A stretch of 64,000 nucleotides of DNA. Source: Aphidius gifuensis (taxonomy: Eukaryota; Arthropoda; Insecta; Hymenoptera; Braconidae). Where the stretch lies: contig NC_057793.1 in the NCBI RefSeq assembly GCF_014905175.1, positions 6,014,001 through 6,078,000 of the forward strand, given 5' to 3'. Positions within the stretch are counted from its first letter, which is position 1, and each line of letters opens with the position of its first letter. The translations under genes were made by a program, and so were the position numbers. Below the pieces are notes generated by a model. That model was not told the DNA's origin. It searched no databases and saw only the letters and a list, made by a program, of their open reading frames with translations. Of this stretch, positions 52,410 to 64,000 are shown piece by piece.

Positions 52410-54080
52410 TTACGGCATTATAATACAATAAATCAAAATAAAAAATAAAAAGGATTTAAACATTTTTTAAAATTATTCATCGCACCTTTGAATAAAGTTT
52501 TGTGTATTTAATATAAACGTAAGCACAATTTAAAGTATAAAATATTCTGTACAAACTTTATACATAATATTATTTTAGTTATTTGGATGGAGACTGATGT
52601 AATGAAATTATTATGAGGTCGGTGAATCGTGACCGGATGACTAACACAAAACTGATTTAATACAAACTATCTCTTTCTCTTTCTATGCTTCATCATAAAT
52701 TGAAATATCAATATATTGATGAGTTAGTAAAGATTGCTTATAGGAAACGTTTAGAATCACTTTGACGGGGTGTATATATTGACGAGTTTTTTTTTTTTCT
52801 TTTTGATTTTTTAAATTTAAATATTGCGTGTGACTATGCCATCAGGAAGAAGAAGATGGAAATCATGATCGACAGAATGAAATTGCATATCGTTTTATAT
52901 ATAAAATTTTCAAGATAATAATAACACCCTTGCTTGTATTAAATATACGACAAGAATCTAATGTGTGAATCCCTCTTAGATATTAAAATTCTGATTTAAA
53001 ATCTTTATAAGCCACAACACCTTCAACATGAGATTAAAATACATTTACATAGATTTATCATGGCACCATAATCACAAACACTTTTTGAATATATATATAT
53101 TTTAAAACAAGCCATATATATTTTTTATAATGCAAAATATTCTAGTTGAAAAAAGAAAATATATTTTAATAATAATTCAAATTCAAAGTAATTAGAAAAT
53201 ACCATAATATTAACATTCAATTTAATTTATAAATATTTTTTTTTGTCTTTGAAAAGACACTTAAGCGTTCATTAATTTTATTCGACAAAACAAAAGCAAC
53301 ATTGCTCATTGAATTTTTTTTCAATGTTTTTTCTTTTAATACTTGCAAAATAAAAGGATGAAAAAAAAAAAAAAAAAAAAAAGAAAAACATCTTAAGCTC
53401 ACTTTGTTTACAACCAGGTCGAAAAGTTTGTCGGGACATATATTGGCTTGATATTAGTGTGTTTACAAAGAGACATAAAAAGACAAAGGATAAATATAAG
53501 AGTGCTTGAATAAGAAAAGAAAAAAAAAAGACAGTGTTATCGTTTGCAAGTATCCAAAAGCCCATGAGAATAATAAAGAAAATAATAAAAAATAATAAAA
53601 TAGTATTTTTCAAGCATTATGAGAGGCTTGTTTTTATTTCGATTTAATACCACAGTGTGTACTTTTATTTATAAATTCATTTAGCTTTTTCAAAAACTCA
53701 ACGAGGCTAAAAAGCTCATTGCAAAACTCTCGAGTCAGTGACTTGTCTTAAAGTACCTTTTTTCTTTTTTTTTTAATTTTAATTCTTTCATCATTTCTAG
53801 CAGTCGGCATGACAGCTAAGTATAAAAGTCAAGTTGTAAAATAATGTATAAATGTGTCGACAAGTGGTTCCACTCAACTTACAATCAAAAAAAAACAAAT
53901 GAATACAAGAATTTTTAATTAAAAAAATAAAATAAAATATTATGCTTCAATTTTACCGTGATGTTATCAATTTTTTTTTGTACATAGAAATAATATTTCG
54001 AGTCGTAAAATATTTTCTTTTATTTTATTTTTAGAAAACAAATTATAAAAAATTCTTATCTAAGCTTGTATACAACATTT
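52410..54080. other. AT-rich noncoding stretch
   Basis: Low-complexity frames only. The overlapping minus frames at 53217-53613 are read through an A22 run at about 53360. Confidence 0.6.
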
Positions 54081-54082
54081 AG

Positions 54083-54110
54083 GAATCGTATCTACGGATG
54101 TAGTCACGAG
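54083..54110 (+). other. Micro-exon-like 28-nt segment
   Basis: Lies between ACAACATTTAG and the strong donor-like GTGAGTAACG. Two of three frames are open (NRIYGCSHE or IVSTDVVT). The pyrimidine tract is weak. Confidence 0.1.
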
Positions 54111-54119
54111 GTGAGTAAC

Positions 54120-56320
54120 GCCTACAGATAATATCTTAAACCGTGACGTTAAAATTACATCAGCAACTTTGACTTGAGCTACAAAAATTTTCATTTATAC
54201 TGCAATGCAAAACAGGCAATACAGCATAAACCACTGCACAGTATTACAATTAACTAAAGCAAAAAAAAAAATCCATTAACACCAAACTTTTCATTCTGTC
54301 ATCGGTAAGACAGTTAGACGTCATATTAAAATTTTATCAGATGGATAATTAATAAAACGAGTATTAAACACAGTAAAAAATAAAAAGCTCAAAAAAAAAA
54401 AGAAAAAATATTGCAGTAATTTTATAGATAAAATAGTGTTGGTTGCTTGATTAATTGGTTATTATTTTTTTTTTTTTGTAAACTAAACTAAACTAAAATT
54501 AAAATATATTTAAACTGTACAATTAAAATTCTTGACTGTTGAAAAAGTACGTCATTTTATTGGATAAATTTAATCAGAACTTTGTCCGATACCTAGAAAT
54601 TGTTCGTTGCAACAATTGGATAGTTGACATTGTCGAAGAACATATAGTGAATTTTTTTTGTTCGCTAGACTTTATATCCAAAAAAAAAAATGGACTGTTG
54701 CTGAGCATGTATATCTTTCAATAGCTATGGCAAAAGTCCAGGACATTGTTCATATACGAAAACATTTGAAAGATAGCTAACGATAAAAAACAATATAACG
54801 ACAAAATAAATTTTGACATATAAACTAGAAAAATACTATCGTCAGTTTAAAATCGTATGGAATTAATATAAATTTTGTTTTTACAGTTTGTTCGTTTGTT
54901 AAATTTTGAATGATTGACAATGATTGATCGTTCAAAAAAAAATAAATAAAACCCACGCTGTGCTTTAACCCAATATTTACTGAAAAATACAAAAATAAAT
55001 AAATGAAAAATATTGATATTTGAAATTATGACTATATTTTTTTAAAACTCAATACTCAAACGTGGCGGGCTTTAGAAAAATTGATATGACAATTGAGCAA
55101 GAATAACTGCATCACATATTGCGTTGAAAAAAAAAACTTTAAAAATTGTTTTTTAAATTTTAACAAAGTTGATAAAATGTATATTTAAAATTTATTTATA
55201 CTGAATTTTTATAAATTGTATTTTCTTCATTATGAAATAAATTTTACTACACTCGAAATTTAACTAAAAAATTTTCGAAAAATATAATTTATATGTATTT
55301 TATCAACTTGAATATATTCTTAATGAAAATTTTTAAATAAAAAAAAATAATGGATTTATTAAAAAGAAGATGATGATTAATTAAAAGCATAAACGATTAA
55401 GGATTATTGAATGACTGATGTGTTGGATATGATGGAAATACAAAAACGTTATATCGTGTCTAAGCGGCTTTGTATCGTTCTCGATAGATTATGAAACAGC
55501 TGCAGACTATATTATATATTAAACCAAGGCGCCAAACACTTGGCACACACAAATATGACATAAGAAAATTAAAAAGATAATCTGTGCTTGTGTGTACGTG
55601 TGTGTATGTAATTATATACTTGATATTTCCGCCATGTTTTAGAAAAACATGAAACAAAAAAAAAAAAAATATAAATTAAAATTAAAAGCACAAAGACTGC
55701 TTTGATATATCCACAAAAGAGTAAAGTAATCACTTGAATTATTACAGTATAATATATACATAAACTAAAAACTTGTAAATTCATGAATGGTTCATCATAT
55801 CTCATAGCAAGCACAGTTTATTACTTCGAACCACATCGTATATATACCCTCTTCAATACCAGATTAAGTTATTACCACTTAATTCACAATCCATTAAATC
55901 TTCTCTGTTAAACTACTTTCATTTTATTTTTTTCATTTTCATTTTCATGATTGCCCATGACTTGAAATTCTAGGTTATTAATTCTTATCGCATTAATTAT
56001 AAAAAAATATTATATAGATTATAAGAATGAGCATCATACAAAAAAAAAATAAAACAAAAAAAAATATATATATTAAAAAGATATTATGAGTGTTGTGTTG
56101 ACAATTCTCATGATCATCAACGTTACCAATAATCGTAAAAGTAAATGCGTCTTCAAGATCTTTACTATCATTTTTTTTTTTCTTTCATACCCAGTGGTTT
56201 TCAAGTGGTTCCACACTTGGGATATACAGCAATCATAAAAACTATTATTATATCCACTTTCATTTGTGAACTAATAATAATCATTTCCAACTATTTCTAC
56301 ATGTACACTTGTGGATGAAT
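54120..56320. other. AT-rich noncoding stretch
   Basis: No supported gene. A short plus frame at 54539-54724 lacks an ATG at its stated start and is interrupted by poly-A-derived lysines. Confidence 0.55.
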
Positions 56321-56362
56321 GTAATTACCTGAAACAAAAAAAATAAATCACAATAAATAAAT
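56320..56362 (-). promoter_or_regulatory. Juxtaposed acceptor/donor motif (ratchet-like), minus strand
   Basis: The minus strand reads TTTATTTTTTTTGTTTCAG|GTAATTACAT, with the junction at 56329|56328. The acceptor is strong and the donor moderate. If read as an exon start, one frame continues for 15 codons before a stop. Confidence 0.2.
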
Positions 56363-56527
56363 TATTAAATTCGTTATTTTAAAAAATAAATTAAATATAA
56401 ATATTTTTATGATTATTATTTTCACTCTGGTATTAAATTAAAATGTTTTCATGTATTGTGTATATTATTTGGTGGTTTATATATATATTTTTTTTTGTTC
56501 GAAATACATTTGAAAATAAATCTGAGT

Positions 56528-56629
56528 ATGCGCGAAAAAGCCCCGAATCAAGTCTACCATGTTTTTGCCTCAGCATCGACCGACATCAGAGTTACAGAGG
56601 GTATTAACGTTTTTATTTACCCCCGATAA
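56528..56629 (+). other. Small open frame in a GC-rich island
   Basis: A 33-codon ATG-to-TAA frame (MREKAPNQVYHVFASASTDI, then RVTEGINVFIYPR). Its composition is protein-like, and the island is CpG-containing and clearly richer in G+C than its flanks. It is short enough to be chance. No family is recognised. Confidence 0.13.
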
Positions 56630-56639
56630 CATGAACGAG

Positions 56640-58520
56640 CTTTCAACGATTTTCAAAATAAAAAAAAAAAAAAAACCAATAAAAATCTAGAAGCCAAGTA
56701 TTTCACCGATTTGTGTCAATATATAGATAAAATAAATGTTTTTTTTTTTTTTTCTTTTTACTAAGTAAATTATGTGTATATATTTTTATCAAGCTATAAA
56801 AGATTTATTGTGTAAAATAAATTAATTTATATATAACAAAACAAATAATAATATATAAAATTAAAGCTATTAAATGTATTATAAAGTTTTGAGTATATAA
56901 ATTTCATTGACACAGAGCTATATACTATTGCAAGACATCAGCAAAATTTTATATATAGTTTTTGGACAACTACATAAGCCATCAACTAAACTTTACCACT
57001 TAACGTCACACTACTGTTAACTTTGACTGAAATTCAAGCTGATACTGAGAGCAACTTGAAGGTGTAATTCAGGTACAGCAAGTGTGTCTGAGTCGTTGAG
57101 TGCAATTGTGATGTCAGTATACTAAATGTCGAGTTGATCGAACATTTCAAGTGTACCAAACGGACACACAGTGGACCCATGAGAGTTTCAGTATATTTCT
57201 ATGTATATTGTAGAATTCAAGATTAAAGGACAAAGATAAAGGCTAAAGAGTGAGTGAGTGAAATAACGACAGATATGGCAAAGCAGAACATTCGGTTGTC
57301 TGATCATTACGCTTGGGTTACGATCGTTACATTTCTCTCAAACCAACTGACGCTTATACAATTCTAGAGGGCTTTTACTCATTTGTGGTTCTAGTCCTTT
57401 ATTGCTCGTATACAATGTTCAAAATTAGTGTTTAAACTCAATGCAACTACTGGATGATATCCATTGATTGATCATTTTAATTTTATACTCAAATAGCTAC
57501 TGGCTAGATGGAAAAATTCATGTGTAATAATATAATGAAGGATTCAATTGATGCATTGAAATTATTTTTATTGCATAATATATAACATTGTTGCTAAACA
57601 GAAATATAACCTATTTTCATTTTGTAATGAGAGTGGAACTAAGTGAGTTTTGTTTTATTTTATTGTTGCCTTTTTCAATTCATGCACTTAAAAAATATCA
57701 TCAATCACGTGGCAAGGTTTATGTCTTGAAAAGTTTTATCTATCGATAATTTTCAATGAACCACAACATCCTGTGTATGTACACCTTGATTGACAATATT
57801 GTTTTAGTGCTTCATTGATTTTTTTCAACATAAAATACAATGCTTGAGCTGCTTATGTCAATTTGAGACTGATCAGTTTTTTCTCCACCGTAACGAAAGA
57901 AATAAATTGAATAATAATGAAGGAGACTTGGAAAGAGAAGCTGAATTTTTTTTATGACTAGTTATTAAATTTACAATGAACAGAAAATATATATCTAGCT
58001 ATTTGCGAAAAATTTTAAAAATAAAAAATAGATTTTATTATTGAATTTTTCAACACTTAATAATATACTGCTGAATTTTTCTGGTATTTAATATATGTAT
58101 ACCAAGTTGGGGCAGTCAATTTCTAAGAAATAAAAAAGCACCAAATGATATTCTTTTTGAACTCGGCTCGAGGCAAGCTATCGAAATATCAATAGCCAGA
58201 ATACCAAGTATCCCGGGAAAATAATAATAAGAAAAAAATAAAAAGAATTCTTTAAGATGCAAAGTATTACAAAGTGTCTAGCGAATGACTAAATTTTTTT
58301 CTTCTAGGCACATAAAATTTCATTGATATAAAATACGACAGTGAAAAAAAATAGTCGTTTTTTTTTTACCGTAAATTTTAAACAATAAATATATATTAGA
58401 AAATAAAGTAAGGATTATTTTAAAATTCACTTAGATATATATAAAATAAATTGTAAATATTTAAGACATTGGATATATACAGTCAATCACCCAGGAGAAA
58501 TCGGATCTGAGGAATCAGTG
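56640..58520. other. Mixed stretch without a supported gene
   Basis: 57000-57400 is GC-richer for over 300 bp but broken by stops in all frames that I followed. It includes a GAGTGAGTGAGTG short repeat (about 57246-57260). It could be regulatory DNA, but I see no identifiable site. Confidence 0.5.
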
Positions 58521-58527
58521 AATCCAA

Positions 58528-58806
58528 TCAAAAGTATTGAACCACATTGGAATTATAAAAAAATAAAAAAAAAATATATATCCAAGTGAGACAAAGGATT
58601 GTTCTAGAGTTGCAATATAGTTGGATGAGAAATTGGTGAAATAAAATCTCTGGAGAATTTGGTTGAAAGCCTTGAATCTTGAATTTATTCCTCGAGATAC
58701 CAGAAATATTTATATCGTAACGCAAGTAATCGAAGGAAAATGACTGACTCAAGGTTATCTCCTTGGCAAAATTTCCATCGACATTGTAGTCATTATGATG
58801 GCTGGT
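58528..58806 (-). other. Long stop-free frame without ATG (exon-like)
   Basis: On the minus strand, a frame of 92 codons is open from just after a TAA to the stop at 58528. It contains no methionine, so it could be coding only as a spliced exon. An ACCAG acceptor-like word lies at its upstream edge. About the first 75 codons are varied (for example NDYNVDGNFAKEITLSQSFS and FDYLRYDINISGISRNKFK) before a T-run. Frames this long are expected a few times per window by chance. No family is recognised. Confidence 0.17.
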
Positions 58807-58809
58807 TTA

Positions 58810-59760
58810 GACAACCTATATATGAAACAACAATTCAACAACAGTTTCGGCAAAGCAACGTTTTAGTAAATTACAATTTAGATGCAAACAAAGCTTCTTC
58901 AAAATAAACTCAATCCCAAAGATGTAGATTATTGTGGTCATTGTTTTAAATTGAATTTTCATTATTATTTTATTTTTATTTATGTAAAACTAGAGCGAAC
59001 AAAAATATAGATATTAATATGTCGTTGGATGAGAGAATTTGAAAAATAAAATTAATAAAAGAATGCTCTTGTTGAGCAATTTGAATTGCCTAGCCCACTC
59101 GACCGACACAGATCGAACAAATGAGCTGGCCATGACCCTAGTCATGATTCATGATTCATTGCACACTTAACATGACAATGAATGACGCTCGCACTAATTC
59201 ATCTTCCGCTTTAGTTCGATGAGATGCTATATATAATATATGTGTGTTTGTATAAAAAGCTTGCACGTCCATGAACATCGTGAATGAAAAAAAAATTAAA
59301 TTAAAAAAAGTCAACAGGCATACTTTTTCAATTGGCTCTTTAATTAATTAATAATTATATATTTTTTTAAATACATACTTGTACATACAAATAAAATAAT
59401 TAATTAAAATAAAAAATTTAAAAAAAAAAAACAAGTCTTTTTGAGAAATTTTTTAATCTTTCCAGATGATGGTGTTTGAAAAATATTCTTTGAAGTGATT
59501 TCTTTGACCAATATGATTGAAAATATATGAAAGGAAAATTTAACCATATTTGATATTACCACAAGCATGAAAGATAAAATTCGATTGAATTTTCCAAGGT
59601 AAAATATTCAATTTAACCTTTTGACCTTTAAGAGTTCAATTGCTTATATCACAAAAGTCAACAGCTTAAATTCAATTTTTATTTTTAATAATTTTCAAAA
59701 AAATATATTTTAAATATCGGCATTCTACTGAACTACTATGAAAATATTAAGAGAGAGTTT
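58810..59760. other. Intervening noncoding stretch
   Basis: GC-richer at about 59095-59215, including two overlapping ATGATTCAT words (about 59145-59158). Otherwise AT-rich. No gene supported. Confidence 0.5.
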
Positions 59761-59766
59761 TAGATG

Positions 59767-59773
59767 TATAAAA
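59767..59773 (+). promoter_or_regulatory. TATAAAA box-like word
   Basis: Lies 43 bp before an ATG in good context. TATA-like words are abundant in AT-rich DNA, so the evidence is only positional. Confidence 0.08.
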
Positions 59774-59815
59774 TAAAGTCTACAAGAACATTGCTTCTGA
59801 TAATATAGTTTCAAA

Positions 59816-60001
59816 ATGACCGTGGAGAATGAACAAGTGAGACAACGGTTAATCCCAACGGTGACGTCCAGAGGATCTCATTCCTTTCACTCTACAAAGC
59901 TTTACTTATATTTATCGTCTATATATATACATAAGAAATTCTACACTTTGAACTTTTCATTTAACTGCAATGCAGAAAGCTACAAGCAAATTGCAATTTG
60001 A
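59816..60001 (+). other. Unrecognised small open frame
   Basis: ATG in the context TTCAAAATGA, favourable for insects, starts a 61-residue frame (MTVENEQVRQRLIPTVTSRG onward) with varied composition and little homopolymer content. A donor-like CAA|GTGAGA occurs after residue 7, so the ATG could alternatively belong to a short first exon. No family or domain is recognised. It lies in the window's last 6 kb, which is denser in normal-looking frames than the middle. Confidence 0.17.
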
Positions 60002-60409
60002 CATTTAAGATATTTTATCATAATCCCCACGAGTAATGTTAATGATCGAATTTTATGTTGCTTAGACAAATTTCACCGAATCAGCAATCCCATTAAAACC
60101 ACAATTACTCTTGATATTCACTTAAATTGCAATACAACATACTTTACTTCAACAGATTCGCATAAAAAATTCAATAACAACAATTACAAATAAACAAAAC
60201 TATTCAACGAATTTATCCATCAACAACAAAATAGACAACAAAATATTTTTTCAAGTGAAAAAAAAAAAAAATATATACATATACATTATGAAAATAAGTG
60301 AAGTAGAATATTATTTTTTTATTCAAGACATACAAAGCAGATTGACAATCGATATATAGAGCTAGAAAATAAAAAAAAAAGAAAAATAGAAAAATTATTA
60401 TTTCCATAT

Positions 60410-60860
60410 TTTTCTAGACATATAAATTGAGAGAGTATACAGGCTTGTTGAAGTATAAAAGAGTGAAACTTTGCACGAAATGGATGTGGCTATAAAAAAA
60501 TATACATATATATAGTTGTGTATAAAATATTGTAGAGTGGGAATATAAGAGTTGATATGAAAATCGCGAGCTAGTATAAAATTCGTGATCGGAATCGAGA
60601 CGTAGTTTGATGGTGTTGGTGTAGTTGGTCCTGTAGGTAAATCCTAATATTTTTTGAGCATTCGACCACGACAACGGGAAATGAGAAAAGCAAGCGAGAG
60701 ACGTGATGATATATATGTTGCAATATATATATATATTGATATAACATTTATAAATATAAAGTGAGAATATGTGTGTGTGTGTGGTCATGTAAATATACAC
60801 ATTGAATACATAAGCCTTTCTTTGGATAAGAAAAACGACAGGGTCAAACATTCAATATAC
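60410..60860. other. GC-richer patch with AT/CA microsatellites
   Basis: Contains (TA)n near 60725-60736, (TG)n near 60769-60781 and a GC-richer core at 60560-60710. The minus-strand frame spanning it is the longest in the window (145 codons), but its beginning and middle are tyrosine/isoleucine strings read from the TA repeats. Confidence 0.5.
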
Positions 60861-62040
60861 AAAATCGATTATCAAAATATATGAAGACTAAAATGTCTGA
60901 CCCTTTCTTTAATATATGTATATAGGGTGAATGGAACAACATTACAGTAAGTCAACATTTGTACAATACAAGTGAAATTCAATTTGTTTCAATTCAATGA
61001 CACAAAAGTGTTAACAATGAAATACTTCAAAATAATAGAGATATTTTTATTTTTTTTTATGAAATCCAATACCTATTCATTGAGCTTTTTTTATTTTTTC
61101 ATAACAATATACATTTGATACAAAGTATTATATCAATGAAAGTTTGAAATTTCAATCGTAATATTCACTTGAAAGTTTTTCAATTCAATTGATAAAATTA
61201 AACTCAATTTTTAAGAATAAAAAGTTTAAAGTATTCTGAATTTACATTGACTACTAATTTTAATAAAAAGTTTTGAAAATTTGACTTTTGATCACTAATA
61301 GCCAATGGAAAATAATCCAAGCAGCAACTACAGTTGAAAATTGAGTTTTTGTTTTTTCTTTATCTTTTTTTTTTTTAAAAAAAAGAATGTGAATTGAGTC
61401 CTTGGAGTATTACCGATTGGTGCAGGTGGGTTAATAAAAGTTGAGAGTAAGGCATAGAGAGATACCAAAAGATGAGAGGTTTTTTTATAATATAAAAAAG
61501 AAAAAGAAAAAAAAAATGGTTGACTATGTCGACGTTATTTTTAAACAAGAATCGCCGTGAGACTTGGATCCCCTTTTAGGGTAGAGAGCAACAAAAATGT
61601 GGATCAGTCTAGAAAATATGAGGATGGAAAGAGACAAGGGAGGAATAAAGCAAAGGAAGCCTCAAGAAGATGCACGTCTCCGGGGGTATGAGAAAAAAAA
61701 AAAAACAGTAAAAGCAAAGAGTGAAAGAGGAAGAACATAAAAATAAATAAAAAAAAAAAATCTATAGTGAGTACTGAATCCAAGCTCTGCATATTCAAAC
61801 CATCTAGATGCTTGGAGCTTTTCGCTGAGTGAAAAACGACGTAGAAGTAGAACAATAAAGTAGAAAAATCTTACATTATGTCATCCAGAAAAAGAATTTA
61901 TAATTTTCACAACTGAAACAAATTGTTTTTACATTTTCATACTAATTTTTTTTTTATTCATTTTCAATATATTTGTTTTTTTTTTTTTTATCTTTATATA
62001 AAAATTGTAGTTACTTATCATAATCATATTATTTTTTCAG

Positions 62041-62100
62041 TTGAAATTTTCAACAAATCGAATTTGTACGCATTGTGAATTGCAAACAGATGAGAAAAAA
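62041..62100 (+). other. Terminal-exon-like segment
   Basis: A strong acceptor-like sequence (CATATTATTTTTTCAG, ending at 62040) is followed by a 19-codon frame, LKFSTNRICTHCELQTDEKK with its C-x2-C, to a TGA. Short, and could be chance. Confidence 0.12.
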
Positions 62101-62356
62101 TGAAAAAAAAAAAGTTCGAATGCTTGGTCTCGATTGGATAAATTGTATATATATCTGTATAATATCAAGCGTTGTATATAACGGATATTTCTGGAGAGTA
62201 GATGGAGTGTTTTTGCGCTGGAGTGTCTGGAAATACTGGAAAACGGTACAACGTCTTTTATGCTTGAATGATTTTATATATATCGATGATAAAAATGATC
62301 TGGCTACTGGTATATACGACATGTTATTCGACATTCACATTTTTCCATCACTCTAA
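62090..62356 (+). other. Unrecognised open frame
   Basis: An 88-residue ATG-to-TAA frame, varied in composition, with aromatic-rich and hydrophobic residues about 13-33 (LDWINCIYICIISSVVY), a possible membrane span, then WRVDGVFLRWSVWKYWKTVQ. The minus strand is open across the same interval (62050-62334). The pair of overlapping long frames points to low stop density in this GC-richer patch rather than to a proven gene. No family is recognised. Confidence 0.18.
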
Positions 62357-62399
62357 TAAATTTATATTGACAATATTTTTTTACATTTTTTTTTTCCTG

Positions 62400-63340
62400 T
62401 CTAGAAAAATTTTATTTTTCATTCGATTTGCATATATTTAGAAAAAAAAAACTGTCCAAGTTTTATTGACACCAAGCATCGAACAACTGACAATGAAAAT
62501 ATTATACCAACTTGGTATGTAAATTATTGTAAACTTTTCAGTAAAATCAATTGAAAGTCCGACACCCTTGGAATTGAATGCACTTTAGTTTGTGAAAACA
62601 TTTTCTGATAATAGGCAAAAGCCAATTTGCTTATTCCTGTTCAATTTTGAAGAGCCGTTTTAAACTTTATATATACCATTTTTATTTATTTTTTTTTTTT
62701 TTTTATCCTTTACTATTTCATCTTGATTTACGGTAAATTCATGCGTTTTCTCGTTTAACTTTGAGGGCTTTAAGAAAACTTGGGGAAAAACAATTGTTCA
62801 AGGATATAATTTAAAGCGTGTCTGGTCATAAACTCTTCAAACAATATTAATGATTTACTTTTAATATTTATGGTCAAATTTAAATTATTAATTACATAAT
62901 TTAAAAATAAATCTAAAGATATATAATTAACATAAATTATACAGTTCAATTGGAGATGCAGTAAGTATATATACTAATCAATAGTTTTGCTGTAAAGTAA
63001 TTTTGACAAACTGTAAATCACATCATATGCATTAATGCTTCGAATGGATTATATATTAGTTGAACTGATTTGACAATTGCTAAATCCTTACACAGAGAAT
63101 TCAAGTTTAATTATGTAACAAGCAAAATGATATGATATTATATGAAAGCGTTTGGTGTGTTAAACAAACACATCTAATGTATATAAGCTGTTTTAATTTT
63201 TTCTTGATTATTTTGTGAATAATTCAACGAATATTATCTCTGTTTATCACAAAATTTTACAATGACAAGCTTCAACATGAAATTATTGACATTTAAAGTT
63301 GCCATAGGCAATGTGAGATAATTTCAAAGCTACAATTGTG
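62400..63340. other. AT-rich noncoding stretch
   Basis: No open frame or site that I can support. Confidence 0.6.
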
Positions 63341-63357
63341 ACAATAAATCGATACAA

Positions 63358-63568
63358 AATGGTTTTGAATTCAGGAAAGATTAAACAGACTGAAATAATG
63401 TTTCTCAGATCTATGGCACTAACAAGGGATATACATTATTATTATACACACAAGTCAGTGAGAAATCTAGCTTCGTCAAATAGTAGGCAAAATAATATAT
63501 CCTCGCATATTAAAGCAAATTTCAAACTCAGAAACATAGTTTACACTAAAATTTCTCATCCAAACTAA
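63358..63568 (+). other. Unrecognised open frame
   Basis: ATG in the context ATACAAAATGG opens a 69-residue frame (MVLNSGKIKQTEIMFLRSMA onward) that is basic, polar and free of homopolymer-derived runs. It lacks a signal peptide, a membrane span or a recognisable motif. No promoter or poly-A signal is convincingly placed. It is among the better candidates for a small gene or exon, but chance cannot be excluded. Confidence 0.18.
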
Positions 63569-63599
63569 TAATTGTTTGCATATATAATTTTATGTACAT

Positions 63600-64000
63600 A
63601 TATGCATTTGGATCATTATACAAGGTAAATTTATTTTTTATTTTTTTTTAATAATGACATGACTGTAAATATCTTGGTCACAATTATCTAAACAAAAATA
63701 TACAACAACAAGTGTTAAGATAAAAAAAAAAAATAGTATTTATTTTGTTTTTTAATGATAAAAGTAAATTTAAATTTTTAAAAAAAATAAATAAATTTTT
63801 AAATGAAATATTTATTTAAAATACTTGTATTGATTTTGTAATAATAAATTTCAATAATAAAAATATTTTTAATTTGTATTTGTTGATTAAATAATTTTGA
63901 AAAAAATATTATTTGTATTATGTACGGTAGACGAGAGTCAAAGAAGAGGTCAATGGTCTTTTTACGACAAAAAACTTATACACAAACTAATATCGTATTA
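63600..64000. other. AT-rich noncoding end of window
   Basis: Mostly A/T filler. A short GTAAATTTAAA-type stretch near 63760-63830 faintly recalls the start of repeat B but is too simple to call. Confidence 0.5.

Noticed and set aside
60414..60851. Longest open frame in the window (145 codons, minus strand) as a gene
   Set aside because: Much of it is Y/I strings read from TA and TG microsatellites. It has no motif, and its length is compatible with chance given the many frames scanned.
1..64000. Integrated viral segment, such as a polydnavirus provirus of a wasp
   Set aside because: No viral gene family or boundary motif could be recognised. The idea came only from the guessed host.
1..64000. 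Known insect microRNA or tRNA genes
   Set aside because: I looked by eye for common mature microRNA words and tRNA B-box-like sequences and found none. A covariance-model scan would be needed to exclude them.

Overview
This window is very AT-rich (by eye a little over one fifth G+C), full of long A and T runs, and contains no gene I can recognise. Open frames are short and mostly low complexity. There is no operon-like packing, rRNA, tRNA, CRISPR array or recognisable transposase or reverse transcriptase. This looks like intronic or intergenic DNA of an animal with a strongly AT-biased genome. An insect, perhaps a parasitoid wasp, is my best guess, but that rests on base composition and texture only.

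Layout. 1-7.7 kb is AT-rich noncoding DNA holding the first copy (B1) of a ~375 bp dispersed repeat. At 7.67 kb is a CpG-rich perfect hairpin, followed at 7.79-8.39 kb by four units of a ~151 bp tandem repeat. 8.4-14.99 kb is plain except for a small hydrophobic open frame near 11 kb. At 15.0-15.8 kb are two exon-like signals: a cysteine-rich open frame behind an acceptor-like AG, and a duplicated module whose better copy is a clean 51-nt open micro-exon-like segment. At 16.5-18.74 kb a larger array of the same 151 bp satellite (nine units plus part of a tenth) sits between two direct copies of a ~375-430 bp sequence (A1 and A2). B2 follows at 19.35 kb. From 19.7 to 64 kb the sequence is AT-rich filler interrupted every few kb by 100-300 bp islands of higher G+C with unrecognised open frames (about 26.9, 30.1, 31.6, 33.0, 51.5, 52.3, 56.6, 58.7, 59.9, 62.2 and 63.5 kb).

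How it fits together. The best-supported content is the repeat system: one satellite family in two arrays 8.5 kb apart, sharing diagnostic unit variants, with one array in an X-A-array-A-Y arrangement that could arise by homologous integration of a circle or by unequal exchange. A weaker theme is a set of juxtaposed acceptor/donor motifs (pyrimidine tract, YAG|GTRA), resembling recursive-splicing ratchet points of very long introns. They occur on both strands at about the number chance would give, so they are hypotheses. No coding function is claimed anywhere.
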